Shown: positions 36,637-44,951, numbered from the stretch's first letter. The stretch: DNA of 64,000 bases from Hydrocarboniphaga sp965279055 (GCF_965279055.1 NZ_OZ257125.1:3348001-3412000); one strand, 5' to 3'. The notes: generated from the letters alone by a model not told the origin. A program made the numbers and translations.

Positions 36637-36744
36637 ATGCAAAACCAAATCATTGGTTACGCCCGCACCGCTGGCACAATGGGAGGCGGGAATATCACCG
36701 CTCAAGTCGAACAACTGCTCAAGGCCGGATGCTCGCAGATTTTG
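36637..36744 (+). pseudogene. 5' fragment of a serine recombinase (resolvase/invertase family)
   Basis: 36 codons from an ATG with a good AAGGAG before it: MQNQIIGYARTAGTMGGG..., then ITAQVEQLLKAGCSQIL. The pattern matches the N-terminus of resolvases (IGYARxS...Q...L..AGC). The position of the catalytic serine in YARxS is alanine here. The family match ends exactly where the right 153-bp repeat begins, so the remaining protein has been lost. An out-of-frame extension through the repeat to 37188 is not meaningful. Confidence 0.65.
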
Positions 36745-36897
36745 GCTGCACCAGCTGTTCGCGTTCCGCCCGGTGCCGGGCTGGGGCGACTACCGCACGC
36801 CGGTCAAGGGGCTTTATCTTTGTGGCGCCGCGGCGCATCCGGGCGGCGGCGTGATGGGAGCCTGCGGGCGCAATGCAGCGACAGCAATTTTGCAGGA
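36745..36897 (+). repeat. 153-bp perfect direct repeat, right copy
   Basis: Identical to 32862-33014. Downstream bases CTGA complete the codons GAC TGA, giving an ILQD stop at 36901. Confidence 0.95.
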
Positions 36898-36901
36898 CTG
36901 A
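36745..36901 (+). pseudogene. 3' remnant of the flavoprotein gene
   Basis: In frame with the flavoprotein C-terminus (HQLFAFRPVPGWGDY to ILQD, stop at 36901) but lacking everything upstream. It lies 12 bp before the cyclase-like gene, so this is most likely the original end of the flavoprotein gene, from which the body has been separated by the 3.7-kb segment. Confidence 0.85.
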
Positions 36902-36913
36902 GCGGGCTTGGGG

Positions 36914-37510
36914 ATGGAACCGGCTGTGAGAGACATGCAAGCTTTTTTTGCGGCGATCGATCGTTATTCCGACGCCGACACCGAAACGCGCGAGACCATG
37001 GAAGCGGAAATCTGGCAGCGCTACGGCGTGATGCGCGCGGTGCTGGCGCTGGACATGAGCAAGTTCTCGGTATCCGTGCGCCGCGACGGTGTGCTGTCCT
37101 ACCTGTGCCGCATCCGGCGCATGCACGCGGTCACCGCACCGGTGGTGGTCGAGCACGGCGGCGAAGTGGTCAAGTTCGAGGCCGATAACCTGCTCGCCGC
37201 TTTTGCCGATGCCAAAGAGGCGATGAAAGCCGCTGTGAAAATGCGCCACCTGATGATGAACGATACGCGCGCGCAGCCGGTCAGCATCGGCCTGAGCTAC
37301 GGCCGCATTCTGCTGATTGCGAACACCGACGCGCACGGCGACGCGGTCAACACCGCGTTCAAGCTCGGTGAAGACGTCGCCGATACCGGAGAGATCCTGG
37401 CCAGCCGCGCGTTCGCCGATGCGCTCGGCGCCTCGCATCACTACGCGCTGGAGCCGCAGCAGATCAGCATCGCCGGCCTGCAGCTCGACGCCTTCCGCGT
37501 GCACGCCTGA
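36914..37510 (+). CDS. Class III nucleotidyl cyclase-like protein
   Basis: 198 residues from ATG 36914 (ATG 36935 also possible). One cyclase homology domain: ALDMSKFS gives the first metal Asp (D47), VVKFEADNLLAAF gives the specificity Lys (K87) and second metal Asp (D91), and HGDAVNTAFKL gives the Asn (N146). The position of the transition-state Arg is Lys (K150), so activity may be low or lost. There is no membrane or sensor domain. It probably formed a two-gene unit with the flavoprotein before the insertion. The RDD gene follows after 16 bp. Confidence 0.8.
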   Translation: MEPAVRDMQAFFAAIDRYSDADTETRETMEAEIWQRYGVMRAVLALDMSKFSVSVRRDGVLSYLCRIRRMHAVTAPVVVEHGGEVVKFEADNLLAAFADAKEAMKAAVKMRHLMMNDTRAQPVSIGLSYGRILLIANTDAHGDAVNTAFKLGEDVADTGEILASRAFADALGASHHYALEPQQISIAGLQLDAFRVHA

Positions 37511-37526
37511 GCCGTCGCAGCGCGCG

Positions 37527-38672
37527 ATGAAAACACCGCCCGACTCGAAGCCGCCGCTGGTCGACACCGAGCCGAGCTGGGAACGGCGGCCGTCGGAAAA
37601 CGAGGCTTTCGCCGCGCCGGCTCACGATCCGCGCGACATCATCACGCCGCATGCCTTCCGCATCGCGCCGCAGCTGCTTGGCCTGCCGCTGGCCGCGCCG
37701 AAGCAGCGCGCGCTCGCGATCGGCGTCGACCTGGCGCTGGTGTTCTTCCTCGCCAAGACCGGCGGCGTCGTGCTGGCGGCGCTGGTCGCGGTCTTCGCCT
37801 ACAGCTGGCTGAAGAACCGCTATCGGCCGAGCAGCCGCATCGGCCGCGGCCTGAGTACGCCGGCGCGGCTGATCCTGGCGATCCTGATCTTCTCGCTGGC
37901 GGTCAGCGTGCTGCAGCCGGTATGGGAGCGCTACATGCCCGACCTCGACGACGACGATGACGACGCCGCGCCGACCAAGGCGCTGAGCATCAGCGGCGTC
38001 GACGGCCTGGCTTTGGGCGCCGCCGTGATCGCGCTGAAAGCCTGCGACGACGCCGAATGCCGCCGCGAGGCCGCGCAGGGCATGGGCGCGGCGATCAGCG
38101 AAACCGAGGGCGACACCGCGGTGAAGCGCGACAAGCTCGACGAGCTGATCGACGAAATCGTAGGCGACGAAGCCGAACGCACGAGCCTGAAAGCGGCCGC
38201 CGCCGACAGCCTGAATCAGGCCGAAGCCGAGCCCGGCTCGCCGCAGAAAGCCGCCGCTGCCGACGCGGCGATCGAAAAACCCGAACCCTCCGCCGAGGAA
38301 AAAGCGGCGAAAGACAATCCGAAACCCGAGTACAGCATCCTCAAGCAGCTCTACGGCCTGATCGACGACCTGGGCCTGTCGGCCGGCTGGGCCGCCGCGT
38401 ATTTCACGTTCTTCACCACCTTGTGGGCCGGGCAGACGCCGGGCAAGCGGATGATGAAAATCCGCGTCGTGCATCTGAGCGGCAAGCCGCTGTCCTACTG
38501 GATGAGCTTCGGCCGCTACGGCGGCTATGCCGCCGGCCTGACCACCGGCCTGCTCGGCTTCCTGCAGATTTACTGGGATCCGAACCGCCAGGCGGTGCAG
38601 GACCAGCTGTCGTTCACCGCGGTGATTCGCGACGTGGATCTGTCGCAGTTGAAGATCGGGAAGAAGGCATAG
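37527..38672 (+). CDS. RDD-family membrane protein with acidic linker
   Basis: 381 residues from ATG 37527. Two hydrophobic segments (about 68-92 and 113-128) are followed by a long acidic/Ala-rich cytosolic or periplasmic region (DDDDDD near 144; heptad-like AAA/E/K stretch at 190-265). C-terminal RDD-type helices come last (GWAAAYFTFFTTLWAGQTPGKRMMKIRVV). The TPGKRMMKI motif is the RDD signature. The RDD domain is split from the first pair of helices by the charged insert, which is unusual. The function is unknown. Confidence 0.75.
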   Translation: MKTPPDSKPPLVDTEPSWERRPSENEAFAAPAHDPRDIITPHAFRIAPQLLGLPLAAPKQRALAIGVDLALVFFLAKTGGVVLAALVAVFAYSWLKNRYRPSSRIGRGLSTPARLILAILIFSLAVSVLQPVWERYMPDLDDDDDDAAPTKALSISGVDGLALGAAVIALKACDDAECRREAAQGMGAAISETEGDTAVKRDKLDELIDEIVGDEAERTSLKAAAADSLNQAEAEPGSPQKAAAADAAIEKPEPSAEEKAAKDNPKPEYSILKQLYGLIDDLGLSAGWAAAYFTFFTTLWAGQTPGKRMMKIRVVHLSGKPLSYWMSFGRYGGYAAGLTTGLLGFLQIYWDPNRQAVQDQLSFTAVIRDVDLSQLKIGKKA

Positions 38673-38717
38673 CGCGGGTCACGCCCGAGGTTTTTATCTC
38701 GATGCCCTGGCCCCACT

Positions 38718-38826
38718 CCGTTCGTCCCGAGTAGGCCACGCAGTGGTCGTATCGAGGGAGCCGACCGCTTGCGAGCCCGGCACGGTCCCTCGATACGCGG
38801 GCAAGCCCGCTACTCGGGACGAACGG
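38718..38826. repeat. Cloverleaf-type palindromic repeat, copy 1
   Basis: The outer arm CCGTTCGTCCCGAGTAG (38718-38734) pairs with CTACTCGGGACGAACGG (38810-38826). Inside it, CGTATCGAGGGA-type and TCCCTCGATACG arms pair again, and two small hairpins (CCAC-GCA-GTGG and GCGGGC-AA-GCCCGC) sit between the arms. The result is a four-arm structure of 109 bp. It lies between the convergent RDD and TetR genes. Confidence 0.85.
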
Positions 38827-38848
38827 GGTTGTTGTGACGCTCTGGTAA

Positions 38849-39496
38849 TCAGCGCGCATAGGCCCGCAGAAACACCGCCACCGCCTCGTCGATATGCGCG
38901 CGCCGCTTCGCCGGCGCGACCTTGTCGACGACGCCGATCAGCAGTTGCATGTGCAGCTCGGCCTTGACCAGGAAGAAGAAGTGCGCGGCGGCGGCGCGGC
39001 TGTCGGTGACCTGCAGTTCGCCGGCGGCGCGGGCGGCATCGAGCAGCTGGGCGAAGCGCTGCATGATCGCCTCGGGGCCGGCATCCCAGAACAGCAGCGA
39101 CAGCTTGCGATGCCGGCGCGGATTCGAGGCCATCAGCCGGTACAGGCTCATCGCCTGCTCGCTGGTGATCAGGTCGAAGAAGTCCTCGGCGATGCGCGTC
39201 AGCCGCTGTTTCAGGCTGCCGCCGAGCAGCTCCCAGCCGTCCGGCGCGGACCGGGCGCAGGCCTGCGCCACCGATTCGCGGAACAGCGCGTCCTTGTCGG
39301 TGAAGTAGCGGTACAGCGTGACCTTGGAGACGCCGGCAAGACGCGCGATCGCGTCCATGCTGGTGCCTTGCAGGCCGTCGATCGCGAACAGCTGCTTGGC
39401 GGCCTCGATCACCGCCAGGCGCTTGTCGGCGTCCGGCGGCCGGCCGAGGCGCACGGTCTTGTCAGCAGGCTTGTCGCGGGTGGGGTGACGACTCAT
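38849..39496 (-). CDS. TetR/AcrR-family repressor
   Basis: 215 residues. The DNA-binding domain (about 27-75) contains VIEAAKQLFAIDGLQGTSMDAIARLAGVSKVTLYRYF. The C-terminal part is helical and ligand-binding in this family. It is transcribed away from the adaptor-permease genes across a 76-bp gap that contains an operator-like palindrome. This is the standard layout for a local repressor of an RND pump. Confidence 0.93.
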   Translation of the reverse strand: MSRHPTRDKPADKTVRLGRPPDADKRLAVIEAAKQLFAIDGLQGTSMDAIARLAGVSKVTLYRYFTDKDALFRESVAQACARSAPDGWELLGGSLKQRLTRIAEDFFDLITSEQAMSLYRLMASNPRRHRKLSLLFWDAGPEAIMQRFAQLLDAARAAGELQVTDSRAAAAHFFFLVKAELHMQLLIGVVDKVAPAKRRAHIDEAVAVFLRAYAR

Positions 39497-39504
39497 TGCA
39501 TTAA

Positions 39505-39520
39505 TGTACTATGTAGTTCA
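39505..39520. promoter_or_regulatory. Operator-like palindrome between TetR and RND genes
   Basis: TGTACTATGTAGTTCA: arms TGTACTA and TAGTTCA around a TG centre, with one mismatch. It lies 8 bp before the regulator ATG and 52 bp before the adaptor ATG, in an AT-rich patch likely to hold both promoters. The sequence type resembles known AcrR/TetR operators. Confidence 0.6.
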
Positions 39521-39572
39521 GAAAATAAGCATCATCCGCAGCGGCACGGGCGCTGCGACAGGGAGACAGACA

Positions 39573-40691
39573 ATGCAGCACCGCAACAAGACCAAGGCTG
39601 GCGCTTCGATCGCGATTCCCCTGGTGCTGCTGGCGCTTGCGGGCTGCCACAAGGAGGCGCCGCCGGCGGCCAGCGCACGGCCGGTCGCGGTGATCGCGCC
39701 GGCGCCGGCTCAGGGCGCGATGGTCGGCGAGGCCTACCCGGGCTCGGTGCGCGCGCGCATCGAGTCGCCGCTGTCGTTCCGCGTCGCCGGCAAGATCACC
39801 GAGCGCCGCGTCGACATCGGCGCACGCGTGAAAAAAGGCGAAGTGCTGGCGGTGCTCGACCCGGTCGACGCACGTTTGAATGTCGAGGCCTCGAAAGCCG
39901 CGGTCGCGTCTGCCGAAGCCGACGCCAAGCTCGCCGAAAGCGAATACAAGCGCTACGTCGACCTGTCCGAGCGCGGCTTCGTCAGCAAGTCGCTGCTCGA
40001 CCAGCGCGCCAACGAACTCGACCTGGCGAAAGCGCGGCTCGACCAGCAGCGCTCGCAGTTCGCGGTGGTACGCAACCAGGCCGCGTACACCAGCCTGATC
40101 GCAGACTCGGACGGCATCGTCACCGACATCCAGGCCGACGCCGGCCAGGTGGTCAGCGCCGGCCAGGCGGTGCTCGGTTTTGCGCGCGACGGCGAGCGCG
40201 AAGTGCGCATCAGCGTGCCGGAAGGCGCGGCCGTGGAAACGCTGCGCAAGGCGACGGCGCTGCGCATTTCGCTGTGGGCGATTCCGGGCAAGTTCTACGA
40301 AGGCCGGCTGCGCGAAATCGCCAGCGCCGCGAGCGCGCAGACGCGCACCCACGAAGCGCGCGTGAGCTTCGTCGCCGCCGACGACGAGGTGAAACTCGGC
40401 ATGACCGCGAATGTGTCGGTCGGCAGCACGCCGGGCGCGGCCTCGTGGCGCTTGCCGCTGAGCGCGATCGGCGACGCCCAGGGCAAGCCGGTGATCTGGC
40501 GCGTTCAAGGAGATAAGGAAAACACCACCGCGCAGCCGCTGCCGGTCACCGTCGTGCAGCTGCTCAACGACTCGGCGATCGTCAGCGGCGACATCAAGCC
40601 GGCCGATCAGGTGATCTCCGCCGGTGTGCAGCTGCTGATTCCCGGCATGCCGGTCAAGGCGATCGATCGCACCGCGCCTGTCGCGCTCTAG
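39573..40691 (+). CDS. RND efflux periplasmic adaptor (membrane fusion lipoprotein)
   Basis: 372 residues from ATG 39573, chosen for the GGGAGA before it and the lipoprotein signal that follows (LVLLALAGC lipobox). Membrane-fusion features follow: barrel-sandwich half VRARIESPLSFRVAGKITERRVDIGARVKKGEVLAVLD, an alpha-hairpin (about 90-150) and the second half IVTDIQADAGQVVSAGQAVL. It bridges the inner-membrane pump and the outer-membrane channel. The permease gene follows after 21 bp. No outer-membrane channel gene is nearby. Confidence 0.93.
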   Translation: MQHRNKTKAGASIAIPLVLLALAGCHKEAPPAASARPVAVIAPAPAQGAMVGEAYPGSVRARIESPLSFRVAGKITERRVDIGARVKKGEVLAVLDPVDARLNVEASKAAVASAEADAKLAESEYKRYVDLSERGFVSKSLLDQRANELDLAKARLDQQRSQFAVVRNQAAYTSLIADSDGIVTDIQADAGQVVSAGQAVLGFARDGEREVRISVPEGAAVETLRKATALRISLWAIPGKFYEGRLREIASAASAQTRTHEARVSFVAADDEVKLGMTANVSVGSTPGAASWRLPLSAIGDAQGKPVIWRVQGDKENTTAQPLPVTVVQLLNDSAIVSGDIKPADQVISAGVQLLIPGMPVKAIDRTAPVAL

Positions 40692-40712
40692 CCGCAGCAC
40701 CGGAGCACGACG

Positions 40713-43700
40713 ATGGGTGGATTCAATCTGAGCGAATGGGCGCTGGGCAATCGCAGCCTGGTGATCTTTTTCATGGTGCTGGCCGCGGTCATCGGCACGC
40801 AGGCCTACTTTGACCTGGGCCAGTCCGAAGATCCGCCATTCACGTTTCGCGTGATGGTGATCCAGACGCAGTGGCCGGGTGCGACCGCCGACGAGGTCGA
40901 TCGCCTGGTCACCGACAAGATCGAAGAAAAGCTGCTGGAACTGGAGACGCTGGACTACGTGCGCTCCTACTCGCGCCCGGGCGAGTCGGTGATCACGATC
41001 ATCATCCGCGACGATCTGCCGCCGTCGGCGATGCAGGAATCGTTCTACCAGGTGCGCAAGAAGATCGGCGATATCCGCTACAAACTGCCGGCGAACATCA
41101 TCGGCCCGAACTTCAACGACGAGTTCGGCGACACCTACGGCAACATCTATGCGCTGACCGGCAAGGACTTCAGCTATGAAGAGCTGAAGGATTATGCGGA
41201 CCGCATTCGCGAGCGCCTGCTGCGCGTCAAGCAGGTCGCCAAGGTCGATTTTCTCGGCTTGCAGGACGAGCGTCTGTTCATCGACCTGGCCAACGCCAAG
41301 CGTGGCGAGCTCGGCATCCCGCTGAACGATATCGTCGCCTCGCTACAGGCGCAGAACGCGGTCGCCGCGACCGGCAGCTTCGACACCCGGCAGGAGCGCA
41401 TCTACGTGCGCGTCAGCGGCCGGCTGATGACGCTGGAAGACGCGCGCAATCTGCCGATTTCGTCCGGCAACGCCACGCTGCGCCTGGGCGATGTCGCCAA
41501 CGTCTACCACGGCTACCAGGACCCGCCGGCCACGCGCATGCGTGTCGACGGCGAGCGCGCGATCGGCGTATCGGTGTCGATGGAAAAAGGCGGCCACATC
41601 ATCCGGCTCGGCAAGGCGCTCGACGCCGAGATCGCCGACATCAGCGCGGGCTTGCCGCTGGGCATGAGCCTGACGCGGGTCGCCGACCAGCCGCGTGCGG
41701 TCACGCGCGGCATCGAGGAGTTCGTGCGCTCGCTGATCGAGGCGGTGGCGATCGTGCTCGCGGTCAGCTTCATCAGCCTGGGCCTGCGCACCGGCCTGGT
41801 GGTCGCGCTGACGATCCCGCTGGTGCTGGGCATGACCTTCATCGCGATGCGCTATTTCCATATCGACCTGCACAAGATTTCGCTGGGCTCGCTGGTGCTG
41901 GCGCTCGGCCTGCTGGTCGATGACGCGATCATCGCGGTCGAGATGATGGCGGTGAAGCTCGAGCAGGGCATGTCGCGGGTCAAGGCCGCCGCGTTCGCCT
42001 ACACCAGCACCGCGTTCCCGATGCTCGCCGGCACGCTGATCACCGCGGCCGGTTTTCTGCCGATCGCGACGGCCGCGTCGAGCACCGGCGAATACACGCG
42101 CTCGATCTTCCAGGTGGTGACGATCGCGCTGCTGCTGTCGTGGATCGCGGCCGTGGTGTTCGTGCCGCTGCTCGGCTACTACCTGCTGCCCGAACATCCG
42201 ATGCGCCGCGGCGCCGCGGTCGATACCGACCCGACCCATCATCACGACGTCTACGACACGCGGCTGTACCGCGGTTTCCGTCGTTTCTGCCAGTCCTGCG
42301 TCGACCATCGCTGGGTCACCATCGGCGCGACCCTGGGCATCTTCGTCGGCGCGATCGTGCTCTTCGGCACCGTGCCGCAGCAGTTCTTCCCGTCGTCGAC
42401 GCGGCTCGAACTGCTGGTCGATCTGAAGCTGCCGGAAGGCGCATCGCTGGATGCCACCGACGAGGCCACCCGGCGCCTCGAGACGCAGCTGAAGAAGATG
42501 GACGGCATCGAGAACTTCGTCGCCTACGTCGGCTCCGGCACGCCGCGCTTTTATCTGGCGCTGGACCAGCAGCTGCCGGCGGCGAGCTTCGCCCAGTTCG
42601 TCATCAACACCAAGAGCATCAAGGACCGCGAGAAGCTGCGCGGCCAGCTGCTGGACCTTCTGCCCAGCCTGTTCCCCGATCTGCGCTGGCGCGTCAACCG
42701 GCTCGAGAACGGCCCGCCGGTGGGCTATGTGCTGCAGTTCCGCGTGTCCGGCCCGGACCGCAGCGTCGCCAGCGGCATCGCCCAGCAGGTTGCCGAAATC
42801 ATGCGCGCCAATCCGCAGGCCGCCGGCATTCATCTCGACACCTGGGAACGCTCCAAGGTGATCCGCGTCAGCATCGACCAGGACCGCGCGCGTGAACTCG
42901 GCGTGAGCTCGTCGGACCTGGCCCAGGTGATCAGCGGCTCGATCAACGGCACCAACCTCAGCGAGTTCCGCCAAGAAAACAAGCTGATTCCGATCACCTT
43001 GCGCGGCCCGGTCGCCGAGCGCGAACACCTCAATCTGCTCGGCTCGCTGGCGATCCCGACGCCGAGCGGCGTCACCGTGCCGCTGGCGCAGCTGGCGCAT
43101 ATCGACAGCGGTTTCGAGGACGGCATCTTGTGGCGCCGCGACCGCGTGCCCACCGTCACCGTGCGCGCCGACATCTACAGCAGCACGCAGCCGCCCGAAG
43201 TGGTCAGCCAGCTGATGCCGCAGATCAACGCGCTGAAGCTGCCGCGCGGCTATCGCATCGAGGTGGGCGGCACGGTCGAGGACAGCGGCAAGGGCAGTGC
43301 CTCGATCAACGCCGGCATGCCGCTGTTCCTGCTCAGCGTGCTGGCGGTGCTGATGATCCAGCTGAAAAGCTTCTCGCGCACCGCGCTGGTGTTCCTGACC
43401 GCGCCGCTGGGCATCATCGGCGTCGCCGTGGCGCTGCTGCTGTTCGGCAAACCCTTCGGCTTCGTCGCGATGCTCGGCACAATCGCGCTCGCCGGCATGA
43501 TCATGCGCAACTCGGTCATTCTCGTGGATCAGATCGAGCAGGACATCAAGGCCGGCCACACGCCGGCACACGCGATCGTCGACGCCACCGTGCGCCGGTT
43601 CCGTCCGATCGCGCTGACCGCCGCGGCCGCGGTGCTGGCGATGATCCCGCTGTCGCGCTCCGAGTTCTTCGGACCGATGGCGGTGGCGATCATGGGCGGC

Positions 43701-43787
43701 CTGATCGCCGCGACCTTGCTGACCCTGCTGTTCGTGCCGGCGCTCTACGCCGCCTGGTTCCGCGTGCCGCGCAGCGGCGAGCGTTGA
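40713..43787 (+). CDS. RND multidrug-type efflux permease
   Basis: 1024 residues, full length for the HAE/AcrB group. There are twelve membrane helices in two halves with large periplasmic loops. The charged relay in the middle is visible as ALGLLVDDAIIAVE, and GMIMRNSVILVDQIEQDIKAG and FRPIALTAAAAVLAMIPL are typical C-half motifs. It is a proton-driven trimeric pump. The N-terminus (NLSEWALGNRSLVIFFMVL) matches the subgroup of shorter permeases often paired with lipoprotein adaptors. Control by the upstream TetR protein is likely. Confidence 0.94.
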   Translation: MGGFNLSEWALGNRSLVIFFMVLAAVIGTQAYFDLGQSEDPPFTFRVMVIQTQWPGATADEVDRLVTDKIEEKLLELETLDYVRSYSRPGESVITIIIRDDLPPSAMQESFYQVRKKIGDIRYKLPANIIGPNFNDEFGDTYGNIYALTGKDFSYEELKDYADRIRERLLRVKQVAKVDFLGLQDERLFIDLANAKRGELGIPLNDIVASLQAQNAVAATGSFDTRQERIYVRVSGRLMTLEDARNLPISSGNATLRLGDVANVYHGYQDPPATRMRVDGERAIGVSVSMEKGGHIIRLGKALDAEIADISAGLPLGMSLTRVADQPRAVTRGIEEFVRSLIEAVAIVLAVSFISLGLRTGLVVALTIPLVLGMTFIAMRYFHIDLHKISLGSLVLALGLLVDDAIIAVEMMAVKLEQGMSRVKAAAFAYTSTAFPMLAGTLITAAGFLPIATAASSTGEYTRSIFQVVTIALLLSWIAAVVFVPLLGYYLLPEHPMRRGAAVDTDPTHHHDVYDTRLYRGFRRFCQSCVDHRWVTIGATLGIFVGAIVLFGTVPQQFFPSSTRLELLVDLKLPEGASLDATDEATRRLETQLKKMDGIENFVAYVGSGTPRFYLALDQQLPAASFAQFVINTKSIKDREKLRGQLLDLLPSLFPDLRWRVNRLENGPPVGYVLQFRVSGPDRSVASGIAQQVAEIMRANPQAAGIHLDTWERSKVIRVSIDQDRARELGVSSSDLAQVISGSINGTNLSEFRQENKLIPITLRGPVAEREHLNLLGSLAIPTPSGVTVPLAQLAHIDSGFEDGILWRRDRVPTVTVRADIYSSTQPPEVVSQLMPQINALKLPRGYRIEVGGTVEDSGKGSASINAGMPLFLLSVLAVLMIQLKSFSRTALVFLTAPLGIIGVAVALLLFGKPFGFVAMLGTIALAGMIMRNSVILVDQIEQDIKAGHTPAHAIVDATVRRFRPIALTAAAAVLAMIPLSRSEFFGPMAVAIMGGLIAATLLTLLFVPALYAAWFRVPRSGER

Positions 43788-43805
43788 GATAGGCCCGTCT
43801 GCCTG

Positions 43806-43834
43806 CGTCGTTCCCGCCTTGCGCGGGAACGACG
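43806..43834. terminator. Strong hairpin after the RND operon
   Basis: CGTCGTTCCCGC (43806-43817) and GCGGGAACGACG (43823-43834) form a perfect 12-bp stem with a 5-nt loop, 18 bp after the permease stop. There is no U-run. It may be a transcript-end stem or half of a dispersed repeat. Confidence 0.55.
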
Positions 43835-43914
43835 CGCTCGATCGGGCTTGCCGGGGCCTTGCTCGGCTGCCATCCGCATCGGTCGCATGGTATATCTACA
43901 GCTGACGCGTAGGT

Positions 43915-43974
43915 CGCCCTGGTCGAGACCGGGCAGCTGCCGGGCGCAAACGCTATACGACCCGAACCAGGGCG
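43915..43974. promoter_or_regulatory. Inverted repeat in the leader of the LuxR-type gene
   Basis: CGCCCTGGT (43915-43923) is repeated inverted as ACCAGGGCG (43966-43974), with an internal GGCAGCTGCC palindrome. It ends 11 bp before the ATG and touches the Shine-Dalgarno region (GAGGGA). It could be a regulator-binding site or a leader stem-loop. The spacing is too wide for a classical lux box. Confidence 0.4.
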
Positions 43975-43985
43975 CGAGGGAATGC

Positions 43986-44951
43986 ATGGCAGACCACTTG
44001 ACCGCAGCAGAAGCGCGCAGTCTGGATGAACTGATTCCGACCCTGTACCGGCTTGCCGTGGAATGCGAGTGGCAGGATTTTCGCGTCATTGCGTTGAAAG
44101 AAGTCGTGCAGTGGAGCGGTGCCGTCGGCGCGGCCTGGTTGACGCGCTCCGAAGGCAATAGCGGCGAATTCTCGCTCTACCCGCCGGAGCTCGGCGTCGA
44201 GCGCGCGCAGGCAATCTCGCTGAACCTGGCGCCGGGCGACGGCATGACGTCGATGTCGCCGGTGCCCCCCGCCCTGCTCGCGCGCGGCCTGCCCGGCGCC
44301 AAGACCCTGATCGCCGAAAGCCAGCTGCATCGTGGCGGCGCGCTGAACAGCGTGCTGATGCTGTACTTCAACGCGGCCGCGCCGTCGGCGCCGCTGTGCG
44401 GCCGCGCATTGCGCCACCTGGCCGAAGCCGGCGCGCTGGCGCTGCATCAATACATCCAGCGCGACGAGTGGCTGCTGTCGCTGGGCCGCACCAATCGCGG
44501 CAGCGCCGCGGTGGTCGACTCGCGCGGCACCATCTACGCCGCCAGCGGCCGCTTCCGCGACCTGGTGGCCAAGGAAAGCGCGGCCGACAGGGACTTCGTC
44601 AAGCTGCCGTTCGCGATCCCGGTGCCGGCACTGGAAGGCGACGAGGCCTTCTTCCAGGGCCCGCTGCATTTCCGCATTTCGCCGCTGGGCAATCTGTTCC
44701 AGCTGCATGCGCGCCGGCCGCTGCCGCTGGACGGCCTGTCGCCGCGCGAGCAGCAGATCGCGCGCGCACTCGGCAACGGCAAGACCTTCAAGAGCGTCGC
44801 GCGCCAGTACGACATCGCGGTATCGACCGTCGCCAATCACGCCTCGCGCATCTATCGCAAGCTCGGCATCTACCGCCGCGAAGATCTGGTCGACCTGGTG
44901 CGGCGTCCGCCGGCCGCGGAACCCGCGACGCGACCGGCGGAGCGCGCATGA
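43986..44951 (+). CDS. LuxR-family transcriptional regulator
   Basis: 321 residues from ATG 43986, preceded by GAGGGA. The C-terminal HTH (about 251-307) contains LSPREQQIARALGNGKTFKSVARQYDIAVSTVANH and YRKLGI, the GerE/LuxR signature. The N-terminal 240 residues resemble a GAF/PAS-like sensor more than an acyl-homoserine-lactone pocket, and no luxI homologue is nearby. Its stop overlaps the next start by 4 bp (ATGA), so the regulator and the hydrolase are made from one message. Confidence 0.85.
   Translation: MADHLTAAEARSLDELIPTLYRLAVECEWQDFRVIALKEVVQWSGAVGAAWLTRSEGNSGEFSLYPPELGVERAQAISLNLAPGDGMTSMSPVPPALLARGLPGAKTLIAESQLHRGGALNSVLMLYFNAAAPSAPLCGRALRHLAEAGALALHQYIQRDEWLLSLGRTNRGSAAVVDSRGTIYAASGRFRDLVAKESAADRDFVKLPFAIPVPALEGDEAFFQGPLHFRISPLGNLFQLHARRPLPLDGLSPREQQIARALGNGKTFKSVARQYDIAVSTVANHASRIYRKLGIYRREDLVDLVRRPPAAEPATRPAERA

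Larger units (their letters stand above)
33015..36744. mobile_element. 3.7-kb inserted segment between the 153-bp direct repeats
   Basis: The segment separates the flavoprotein gene from its original 3' flank and the cyclase-like gene. It contains an IS5-type element, a secreted beta-helix protein gene, a methyltransferase gene and a 5' fragment of a serine-recombinase gene that breaks exactly at the right junction (36744/36745). Outside the IS its base composition is clearly more AT-rich than the neighbours. No integrase-type terminal inverted repeats were found. Confidence 0.75.

Noticed and set aside
33015..36744. Integrative element with tRNA attachment site
   Set aside because: No tRNA or integrase is present, and the boundary is a protein-gene end.
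36244..37188. 314-codon frame combining the recombinase fragment with the direct repeat
   Set aside because: It is a chance reading through the junction; the conserved part is only 36637-36744.
41343..43571. 742-codon open frame antisense to the RND permease
   Set aside because: High-GC antisense shadow with His/Arg/Asp-rich composition and no domain; the permease on the other strand is certain.
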